In this document: positions 1 through 7,010 of the stretch, one piece after another
Layout of the letters: every line of letters begins with the position of its first letter
Position numbering within the stretch: position 1 is the stretch's first letter
Assembly (NCBI GenBank): GCA_041725875.1
Contig: JBGRQB010000072.1
Location: 1 to 19,000 of the forward strand
Length of the DNA stretch: 19,000 bases
Source of the DNA: JBGRQB01 sp041725875
GTDB taxonomy: Bacteria; Bacteroidota; Ignavibacteria; Ignavibacteriales; Melioribacteraceae
Direction: 5' to 3'
Position numbers and translations under genes: made by a program
Notes under the pieces: model-generated
What the model was told of the DNA's origin: nothing
The model's database searches: none
The model's input: the letters and a program-made list of their open reading frames with translations, nothing else

Positions 1-284
1 AAGTTGAAATTTCCGATTTTAATTTTGATACGCAATCCAGACCCGAAGTTTTAATTGTGGGAGAAATGAAAGATAAAGAATTAAAAAAGATTTTAAACAT
101 AACTCAAAACCAGCCTGTACTAATTGTTACAGATGTTGAAAAATATTTTTCTGAAGGTCCGCACATAATTTTTTACTTTTCCGATGAAGGGAATATAAGA
201 TTCAAATTTAATAAAAAGACATTTGGTCGTACCGGGCTTTATGTCAGTCACCTGTTACTAAGATATGCAGAGTTTGTGGAATAG
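1..284 (+). CDS. YfiR/HmsC-like (DUF4154) protein, C-terminal part, 5' end outside window
   Basis: This is the last 93 codons of a gene whose start lies upstream; the frame is open from base 3, so the internal GTG at 57 is not a real start. The tail matches the end of the YfiR/HmsC family: a VLIV strand, then the 'LIVTDVEKYFSEG' stretch where the family usually has 'LTVsDvegFaerGG', then an 'IRFKFN' strand, then a C-terminal helix with 'LLLRYAE' (family: 'kiSskLLkLA'). The family's GGMI is replaced by GPHI. YfiR of Pseudomonas is a periplasmic repressor of the CHASE8-containing diguanylate cyclase YfiN. The stop is immediately followed by the ATG of the histidine kinase (TAGATG), which implies translational coupling and supports a role as periplasmic partner of that kinase. 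Family call is fairly firm from the C-terminus alone; the partner role is inference. The signal peptide cannot be seen. Confidence 0.8.
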   Translation, partial: VEISDFNFDTQSRPEVLIVGEMKDKELKKILNITQNQPVLIVTDVEKYFSEGPHIIFYFSDEGNIRFKFNKKTFGRTGLYVSHLLLRYAEFVE

Positions 285-2627
285 ATGAAATTAATAACAA
301 ATATATCGCTTAAAAATAAACTTATAATGATCATTTTCGGGGTATCAATATTTGGTATGCTGATTTTATTTGTGATGAATTTATACAGACAGATAAATGA
401 ATTCCGTGAAGATCTTGTTCTGGAAACCAAATTGAAAGCTCAGTTAATTGGAGAGTACAGCATTCCTACTCTTGATTTTGACGATCCGCGGGCAGCATTT
501 GAAATCCTCACAAAACTGGATGTTATTCCGCATGTAATCAGCGGTTATACTTTTACCTCGGAGGGAAAACTTTTTGCTTCTTATGATAAAGAAAATCCTG
601 AAAATGTTTATATACCTGTTCCAAGCAATGAACAGAAAGTAGTTTTTGAAAATGATGTACTTCTTGTTAATCAGCCAATTTTTTACAATGATAAAAAATA
701 TGGAACCGTAATTCTGATTGCATCAACCGATGTTCTAAAAGATGAACTTGCCGGTTATTTTATGTACAGCATAATTTTGTTTATCATTATATCATTTGTA
801 ACATATATTCTTGCCATAAAACTGCAAAGATATATTTCCCATCCTATTCTTAATTTGGCTGATACGGCAAAAGATATTTCACTTAAAAACAATTATTCGG
901 TGAGAGTTAAAAAAAGTTCCGATGATGAAATTGGTGTCTTGTATGATGAATTTAATGATATGCTCGACAGACTCAACACCAAAGAAAAAGAACGTGATAT
1001 TGTTGAAGAGCAATTAAAACTTAATGAGTTCAGGTTAAAGAAAGCACAGGAGATTTCTCGAGTCGGGAGCTGGGAATGGCTGCCGGAAGAAAAAAAACTG
1101 ATCTGGTCAAATGAAATGTACAGAATATTTGGGGTGAGTGAAAAGGAAGAAACTCTCGATCAGATAGTTTTACAGGCAATTTTACCGGATGATCTTTTGA
1201 TGCTTCGTTCTTTCAGAGATTCGCTGAAACAGGATGACAGACCAGAGTTTATTGAATACCGAATAATCAGAAACGATGGTGCGCTCAGATTTATAAGAGC
1301 AGGCGGTGATTTTATTTTTGAGAATCGCGACATCGAAAGTAAAATTGGTGTTGTACAGGATATATCTGAACAAAAGCAGGCTGAAATAGAAATTCTTTAT
1401 CGTAAGCAAAGATTTGAAAATATATTTAATGCTGCACCTGTTTGTATCTGGGAAGAAGATAATTCCGAAGTTCTCAAAACAATACGAAGTGTTGTAGGAG
1501 AAGAACTGAATCTTCTGAAATACCTTGAAACGCACCCTAAATTTGCATACGATGCGCTTGAAAAAGCAAATATTATAGATGTAAATGATGCTGCAATAAA
1601 AATGTTTGGTGCAGGGACAAAAGAATATCTTCTTAAAAATTTCAGCAGAATTTATATCCCGGAATCGTGGGAAGCAATAAAAAAAATCCTAAATTCATAT
1701 TATGAAGGTGTTGAGCATTTTCAGACTGAAATTCCGTTTAAAACTTTTGACGGAAGAAGAATAGATGCAATTATTAAACTTTCAACATTTGAGAGCAACA
1801 AGTTAAAAAACAGAGTTCTTGTAAGTATTACAGATATTACAACAATCAAAAAACTTGATAAAGAAAAGGAAACTCTGTTAAAAGAAATAACTCAGAAAAA
1901 TGCCGAACTTGAACAAATTGTTTATGTCTCTTCTCACGATTTAAGATCACCTCTGGTTAATATTCAAGGGTTCAGCACAGAACTTGAACTTAGTCTGAAA
2001 GAAATCAGAGCTCTTATGGAAAACCTTGAAGGAGATGGATATAAAGAAGAAATTAACACCATAATGGATGAAGATATTTTATCTTCACTTGGGTTTATCG
2101 GTTCAAGTGCAATGAAAATGGATTCACTTCTAAAAGGTTTGCTGCGTCTTTCAAGACTGGGAAGAACGGCTATCACAATAGAAGACATTGATATGAATCA
2201 GATGTTTACAAAAATTACAGATACAATGCAGTTTCAGATTCAGAAAAAAGATATCAAAATTGAAGTTGCAGATCTTCCTGCCTGTAAAGGCGATCAGGTT
2301 CAGGTTAATCAGTTGTTTACAAATTTAATTGATAATGCAGTAAAATATAACGACGATACCAAAGAAAGCTACATAAAAATATACCCGATTCCGAATAATG
2401 AAAATTCTGTTTATTGTGTTGAAGATAACGGAATAGGAATTGATCCGAATCATAAAGAGAAAATATTTGAGATATTTCACCGACTCAATCCCGATTCGCC
2501 AATAATTGGAGAAGGACTTGGTTTATCAATTGTACGAAGAATTGTGCAAAAACTTAACGGAAATATCTGGCTGGAATCTGAGCTTAATTCAGGGTGTAAA
2601 TTTTATGTATCCCTTCCAAGAGCCTAA
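285..2627 (+). CDS. Membrane sensor histidine kinase (CHASE8-like sensor, HAMP, two PAS, HisKA, HATPase)
   Basis: 780 aa inner-membrane kinase. TM1 is at about residues 13-33 and TM2 at about 157-179. The periplasmic stretch between them (about 35-155) resembles CHASE8: a helix, then 'LDFDDPRAAFEILTKLDVIP', then 'GKLFASY', as in the YfiN sensor. HAMP spans about 180-235 and a coiled linker 235-255. PAS1 is at about 255-368 ('VGSWEW', 'IRNDG', 'VVQDISEQK') and a more divergent PAS2 at about 375-525. The dimerisation helix has SHDLRSPL with the phosphoacceptor His551. The ATPase domain has the N-box 'NLIDNAVKYN' (Asn684), G1 'EDNGIGID' (Asp714), F-box 'IFEIFHRL' and G2 'GEGLGLS' (from 742). It should autophosphorylate and pass phosphate to a response regulator, but none is encoded next to it, so it is orphan within this window. 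It follows the YfiR-like gene with no gap. The CHASE8 assignment is by eye; the kinase call is secure. Confidence 0.93.
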   Translation: MKLITNISLKNKLIMIIFGVSIFGMLILFVMNLYRQINEFREDLVLETKLKAQLIGEYSIPTLDFDDPRAAFEILTKLDVIPHVISGYTFTSEGKLFASYDKENPENVYIPVPSNEQKVVFENDVLLVNQPIFYNDKKYGTVILIASTDVLKDELAGYFMYSIILFIIISFVTYILAIKLQRYISHPILNLADTAKDISLKNNYSVRVKKSSDDEIGVLYDEFNDMLDRLNTKEKERDIVEEQLKLNEFRLKKAQEISRVGSWEWLPEEKKLIWSNEMYRIFGVSEKEETLDQIVLQAILPDDLLMLRSFRDSLKQDDRPEFIEYRIIRNDGALRFIRAGGDFIFENRDIESKIGVVQDISEQKQAEIEILYRKQRFENIFNAAPVCIWEEDNSEVLKTIRSVVGEELNLLKYLETHPKFAYDALEKANIIDVNDAAIKMFGAGTKEYLLKNFSRIYIPESWEAIKKILNSYYEGVEHFQTEIPFKTFDGRRIDAIIKLSTFESNKLKNRVLVSITDITTIKKLDKEKETLLKEITQKNAELEQIVYVSSHDLRSPLVNIQGFSTELELSLKEIRALMENLEGDGYKEEINTIMDEDILSSLGFIGSSAMKMDSLLKGLLRLSRLGRTAITIEDIDMNQMFTKITDTMQFQIQKKDIKIEVADLPACKGDQVQVNQLFTNLIDNAVKYNDDTKESYIKIYPIPNNENSVYCVEDNGIGIDPNHKEKIFEIFHRLNPDSPIIGEGLGLSIVRRIVQKLNGNIWLESELNSGCKFYVSLPRA

Positions 2628-2712
2628 ATTTGTTATATTTCACTAAATTTTATTTTGATTTATTTGTAAATTTATCGTTACGAAATTCTACACATATGGG
2701 ATGATTATTTAG

Positions 2713-4656
2713 ATGAAAAAAGGGTTTTTTGTTTTTTTATTTGCTGTAACTTGTTTGTTTGCTCAAAAACAGGATAGTGTTAAAACATACAATCTGGAAG
2801 ATATCCTGGTTCAGAGCGGAGTGGTTATAGAGCCTGAAAAAATTATAAATATAGATGCAAAAAAACTGGAAAAAATAGATGCTTCAAACATAAGTGAAAT
2901 TACCAGATTAATTCCTTCTTTAAAACTTCAAAATAATTCTCAGGGTCAAAGTCTCGTGTACCTGCGAGGTGCTGGTAAAAGACAGTTACTTTTAATGTTT
3001 GAAGGTTCACAGTTAAATATTCCCTGGGATTACAGAATCGATTTAAGTATGGTTCCTACAGAAGCAATTGGGGCTGTTTCTGTTACAAAAGGAATTCCTT
3101 CCGTAATTTTTGGTGTTAATAATATGGCCGGAGTTATTTCCATTAACACAAAAAAGTATAAAAACAGAAGCGAAGGAAAAATAAATATTTCAGGCGGTAC
3201 AGGATCTTTTAAAAAAGCTTCAGGATACTGGCTTGGTGGAAGTGAAAATTTGTCATACCTTATTTCTGCGGGATACAACGAACGTGACGGTTTTAGACTC
3301 CCTTCTGATTTTGATCGTGAAGGCGGGTTAAGAACCAACACTCAATCAAAAAACTTCAACACTTTTGCAAAAGTAGATTATAGATATTCAACTAAATCAG
3401 ATCTTGCTTTTTCTGTTTCATATATAAACGCAGAGAAAGGTGTTCCGGCTGAATTTGATGTTGCAAAAAAAAGATTTTGGCAATATCCGGTTTGGGATAA
3501 GTTATCTGCAAATTTAACCGGTTCACACAGTTTTTCAAATACAGGAATTTCTTCAATTACTTATGCATTTTCCGCCTCAAAGTTTGATCTCGAAATAGAT
3601 CAGTTCACAGATGAAACTTATTCTGTGCTGGATGAAAAAGAGATTAATGAAGATTATATTTATACAGGAAGATTGATTTACACTCAATTGATAAACAACA
3701 ACTCCATTTTGAAATTTTCTTTCAACGGTTATAATACTTCACATAAAGAAATCAACAAAGATGGTAATCTTGCGTTTATGAGCGAAGCAAATTATTCTCA
3801 GAATATTTATAGTCTGGGATTTGAATATGAATATATCCTTGATAAATTTTCATTCCTCGCAGGAATCAGTTATGATGGTGTGAACACTCCGGATTACAAA
3901 GATAACCCAATAAAAAGTGATGAAACCGATTACAGCTTTACTTCAACTGTATCATATAAAATTAACAGTAATCTGATTGCGCAGGGTAATTTCGGGAGAA
4001 AAACCAGATTCCCTTCTTTAAGAGAAGCGCTTTCAGACGGTAACGGAAAATATATAATCAATTATGATCTCACCTCTGAAATTGCTCACACAACAGATTT
4101 GGGAATAAGTTATCTCGGAAATAAATTTAGTGTGGAAGGAAGTTTTTTTCTGACTTACCTAAAAGATGGAATTATCAGAAAAGCTTTGCCTGATAAACAG
4201 TATATCAGAATTAACAAAGATAAAATAAGAACTTACGGGTTGGAATTAAAAGCAGCTCTTCAGTTCAGTAAAAAATTCCGCACAGATATTTCATTTACCA
4301 CATTAAGTTCACTTGGTGAAAATACAAATGGAAATTTTGAAGACAAGCTTGAATATAAACCGGAAGTTATGGCTTCACTAAGTTTTGATTATTCCCCGTT
4401 TCAAAATATAAATTTTTTGTTTGATATTAATTATGTCGGTGAAGAATACGGTTATCAGGAAGGCAACGAAGAAATACAAAAGTTACCTGATTATATTTTA
4501 TTTAATATAAGAACCGGCTATACTTTTCACGTTGGCAAAACATCGGTTGATAGTTATGTAAGAATAAATAACCTGACTGACAAATTATATTATACACAGT
4601 GGGGTTTACCGGAAACAGGAAGAGAAATAAGAGCAGGATTATCTTTTGACTTATAA
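2713..4656 (+). CDS. TonB-dependent outer-membrane receptor
   Basis: 647 aa, normal for a small siderophore- or vitamin-type receptor and shorter than SusC-type proteins. Residues 1-17 form a signal peptide (positive start, hydrophobic core, LFA|Q). A TonB-box-like 'YNLEDILVQ' lies at 26-34. The plug domain runs about 45-150 with family landmarks 'VYLRGAGKRQ', 'MFEGSQLNIPW', 'VTKGIPSVIFGVNNMAGVIS'. The rest is a beta-barrel with alternating aromatic strands and aromatic girdles. Near the end 'RINNLTDKLYYTQWG' is the typical last-but-one barrel motif, and the protein ends in a Phe-Asp-Leu strand. The start is fixed by an in-frame TAG directly before the ATG. It imports an unknown ligand with TonB energy. 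No SusD, no visible N-terminal carboxypeptidase-like domain. It sits 85 bp after the histidine kinase, on the same strand, and overlaps the next gene by 11 nt. The substrate cannot be told from sequence. Confidence 0.92.
   Translation: MKKGFFVFLFAVTCLFAQKQDSVKTYNLEDILVQSGVVIEPEKIINIDAKKLEKIDASNISEITRLIPSLKLQNNSQGQSLVYLRGAGKRQLLLMFEGSQLNIPWDYRIDLSMVPTEAIGAVSVTKGIPSVIFGVNNMAGVISINTKKYKNRSEGKINISGGTGSFKKASGYWLGGSENLSYLISAGYNERDGFRLPSDFDREGGLRTNTQSKNFNTFAKVDYRYSTKSDLAFSVSYINAEKGVPAEFDVAKKRFWQYPVWDKLSANLTGSHSFSNTGISSITYAFSASKFDLEIDQFTDETYSVLDEKEINEDYIYTGRLIYTQLINNNSILKFSFNGYNTSHKEINKDGNLAFMSEANYSQNIYSLGFEYEYILDKFSFLAGISYDGVNTPDYKDNPIKSDETDYSFTSTVSYKINSNLIAQGNFGRKTRFPSLREALSDGNGKYIINYDLTSEIAHTTDLGISYLGNKFSVEGSFFLTYLKDGIIRKALPDKQYIRINKDKIRTYGLELKAALQFSKKFRTDISFTTLSSLGENTNGNFEDKLEYKPEVMASLSFDYSPFQNINFLFDINYVGEEYGYQEGNEEIQKLPDYILFNIRTGYTFHVGKTSVDSYVRINNLTDKLYYTQWGLPETGREIRAGLSFDL
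4635..4638 (+). promoter_or_regulatory. Ribosome-binding site supporting a TTG start
   Basis: AGGA lies inside the 3' end of the TonB receptor gene, seven bases before the TTG at 4646. It is the reason to accept the TTG start of the glycosyltransferase over the next in-frame TTG at 4664, which has no comparable site. Confidence 0.5.
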
Positions 4657-6070
4657 AAATACATTGGCAATTTTAAATTGCAGCAGTGATACCGAAACAG
4701 TTATAAAATTTGAAAATTTTCTTAAATGTGATTTTGTTGAACAACTTATTAATATCACTGCTAGTGATTTGTTTGACGCAAATAACCTATCTTCTTCAAT
4801 TGAAAACATTGAAAGCAGTTATCTGTTAATTCTACTTGAAGACAAAAAAATTGATATCTCTTTATCATCATTGAACAGGTTCTTCCAATCTGCAACAGAT
4901 ACAAAAGCAGGAATAATTTATTCAGATTATTATGATGTTGAAAACAAAACGTTAAAACCTCATCCTGTAATTGATTACCAGCTTGGAAGTGTGAGAGATA
5001 ATTTTGATTTTGGCCCGGTTGTTTTAGTTGATCTTAAATTACTTAAAGAAGCATTGAATAAATCGGAAAGTTATAAATATTCTGCATTCTATTTTTCCAG
5101 ACTCTTTATTTCAACAAAAGCTGAAATTATAAGACTGCCTGAGTTTTTGTATTCATCTGAAAAAACTGAAAACAGAACAACCGGTGAAAAACAATTTGAT
5201 TATGTGAATCCGTTAAATCGTGAAGTACAGATTGAATATGAAAAAGCCTTTACAAAATACTTAAAGCTGATTGATGCTTATTTGAAACCGGAGTTTCAAC
5301 AGGTTAAAAATTCAGAAGAAAAGTATGAAGTAACAGCAACGGTTTTAATTCCGGTCAAAAACAGAGTCAAAACAATAAAAGATGCAGTAAAATCTGTCCT
5401 GTCACAAAAAACAAATTTCAGCTTTAATCTGATTGTTGTTGACAACCATTCTACTGACGGCACCAGAGAAGCTGTGGAAGGATTTTGTGAACTGGATCAT
5501 CGTGTTATTCTTGCAGTTCCTGAAAAGAAAAATCTTAACATAGGCGGATGCTGGAACTACGGAATTAATCATTCTTCGTGCGGTAAATATGTTATTCAGC
5601 TTGATAGTGATGACATTTACAAAAATAAAAATACAATTCAGAAGATTGTAGAAAAATTTGAAGCTGAAAATTCAGCTATGGTTATTGGATCTTATGAGTT
5701 AACAGATTTCAATTTAAAAGAATTACCTCCGGGATTGATTGATCATAAAGAATGGACACCTGATAACGGCAGAAACAATGCCCTCAGAATAAATGGATTA
5801 GGTGCGCCGCGTGCTTTTAGAAAAAGCATTGTGAAAAATATTGGTTTCCCTGATGTATCTTATGGTGAAGATTATTTTATCGGACTTGCGATTTCAAGAA
5901 AATATATAATTTCAAGAATATATGAATCGCTATATATATGCAGAAGATGGGAAGGCAATTCTGATGCAAATCTCGATATAGAAAAAGAAAATAAAAATAA
6001 TTTGTATAAAGACAGAATCAGAACTCTGGAAATTTTATCGCGAATTAATTTAAATAAAAATGAAGATTAA
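4646..6070 (+). CDS. Family 2 glycosyltransferase with an additional N-terminal GT-like half
   Basis: 474 aa, cytoplasmic, no signal peptide or membrane segment. The C-terminal half (about 230-440) is a GT-A fold: 'ATVLIPVKNR' with first strand near 233, 'VVDNHSTDGT', 'LNIGGCWNYG', then 'IQLDSDD' with the nucleotide-sugar/metal motif DSDD at 320-323, and a later 'GEDYFIGLAI' that would carry the acceptor-side acidic residues. The N-terminal half (about 1-225) also reads like a decayed GT2 domain: 'LLILLEDKKIDISLSSLNRF', 'GIIYSDYYDV', 'NFDFGPVVLVD', but lacks a clear DxD. The start is TTG, overlapping the receptor stop by 11 nt, with AGGA seven bases before. The 3' end overlaps the DUF4922 gene by 11 nt, so the two are probably translated as a unit. 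It should transfer a sugar from a nucleotide-sugar; donor and acceptor are unknown. Confidence 0.85.
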   Translation: MTYKNTLAILNCSSDTETVIKFENFLKCDFVEQLINITASDLFDANNLSSSIENIESSYLLILLEDKKIDISLSSLNRFFQSATDTKAGIIYSDYYDVENKTLKPHPVIDYQLGSVRDNFDFGPVVLVDLKLLKEALNKSESYKYSAFYFSRLFISTKAEIIRLPEFLYSSEKTENRTTGEKQFDYVNPLNREVQIEYEKAFTKYLKLIDAYLKPEFQQVKNSEEKYEVTATVLIPVKNRVKTIKDAVKSVLSQKTNFSFNLIVVDNHSTDGTREAVEGFCELDHRVILAVPEKKNLNIGGCWNYGINHSSCGKYVIQLDSDDIYKNKNTIQKIVEKFEAENSAMVIGSYELTDFNLKELPPGLIDHKEWTPDNGRNNALRINGLGAPRAFRKSIVKNIGFPDVSYGEDYFIGLAISRKYIISRIYESLYICRRWEGNSDANLDIEKENKNNLYKDRIRTLEILSRINLNKNED

Positions 6071-7010
6071 GATAAAAGAAAAAATTAATTCTTTCCTCTT
6101 TAAGGAAAAACAAAATTGGAAACTGGCATCTGAAAATTATTTTGCCTTATCTAATATTCGTAATAAAATTTTTGAGATCGATAATAACGAAATTATTGTT
6201 CAGTTTAATCCGGAACGAATTATTTCGTCTTCCGCAGCAGTTGATAAAAAGTCGATCAGCAAGAGAAAATGTTTTTTGTGTGAAGAAAACAGACCACAGG
6301 AACAAAGTATTTTAAATATAAATTCTGCTTACGATTTATTGCTAAATCCGTTTCCGATTTTTAATCCTCATTTTACAATTCCCGCAAATACTCATAAACC
6401 TCAACTTATTAAAAATGAACTCGAACATTTTGTCTCTTTACTGAAATTTTTTGAAGAGGAGTATACCGTTTTTTATAATGGTCCGGAATGTGGTGCTTCT
6501 GCTCCTGATCATATGCACTTTCAGGCTTGTCCGAAAAGCATTTTACCAATAGAAGCAGAATATCGGAATTTTGCAAAAGAAGCAAATTTAATTTTTACAA
6601 AAGAAAATCTTAAAGTTTTTTCAGTCAATGATAAATTACGACAATATTTTGTTTTGGAGTTTACAAATCAAAACTCAATTCAATTTGTGAATGAAATTTA
6701 TTCGGCATTGGAAAAGACTGATCAATTTGAATATGAACCAAAGCTTAATCTTATGGGCTTCAGAAAAGAAGATCGATTTACTGTCCTGATTTTTCCGCGA
6801 ACAAAACATCGCCCTGATTTTTATTTTGCTGAAAATGAAACACAAATTTTGATAAGTCCGGCCTCTGTTGATATGGGTGGAATTGTTATTTGTCCGAGAG
6901 AAAAAGATTTTAACAAAATTGATGAAACAATTATTAGGGAGTTGTTTGGACAAGTTTGTTATTCAGAGGATGAAATAAAAAGAGTGTTAAATTTTTTGGA
7001 TTTGAATTAA
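6060..7010 (+). CDS. DUF4922 family protein, HIT/GalT-like nucleotidyltransferase or phosphorylase candidate
   Basis: 316 aa, no signal peptide. It matches the DUF4922 family as I know it. A CFLC pair at 71-74 could bind metal. The stretch 'LLLNPFPIFNPHFTIP' (about 98-113) and the motif 'GASAPDHMHFQ' resemble the GalT/Apa2/GDP-hexose phosphorylase branch of the HIT superfamily, where the pattern is H-x-H-x-Q. Here these are His151, His153 and Gln155; by analogy His153 would be the nucleophile that carries the nucleotidyl group. A second repeat-like half (about 225-300) has 'NLMGFRKEDRFTVLIFPR' and 'GGIVICPRE'. Family function is, to my knowledge, uncharacterised; a role in nucleotide-sugar breakdown or sugar-1-phosphate transfer is inference, supported by the 11-nt overlap with a glycosyltransferase. 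Its last 24 bp overlap the 3' end of the phosphatase gene on the other strand. Confidence 0.8.
   Translation: MKIKIKEKINSFLFKEKQNWKLASENYFALSNIRNKIFEIDNNEIIVQFNPERIISSSAAVDKKSISKRKCFLCEENRPQEQSILNINSAYDLLLNPFPIFNPHFTIPANTHKPQLIKNELEHFVSLLKFFEEEYTVFYNGPECGASAPDHMHFQACPKSILPIEAEYRNFAKEANLIFTKENLKVFSVNDKLRQYFVLEFTNQNSIQFVNEIYSALEKTDQFEYEPKLNLMGFRKEDRFTVLIFPRTKHRPDFYFAENETQILISPASVDMGGIVICPREKDFNKIDETIIRELFGQVCYSEDEIKRVLNFLDLN

Noticed and set aside
57..284. A separate 75-residue gene starting at GTG 57
   Set aside because: The frame is open to the left edge of the window and the upstream codons continue the YfiR-like fold, so it is the tail of a larger gene.
1182..1535. 117-codon open frame on the minus strand
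   Set aside because: Antisense within the PAS region of the histidine kinase, no recognisable domain and no ribosome site.
2628..2712. Promoter or terminator between kinase and TonB receptor
   Set aside because: A TTGATT is present but no -10 at a proper spacing, and no stable hairpin with T run; the sequence is simply AT-rich.
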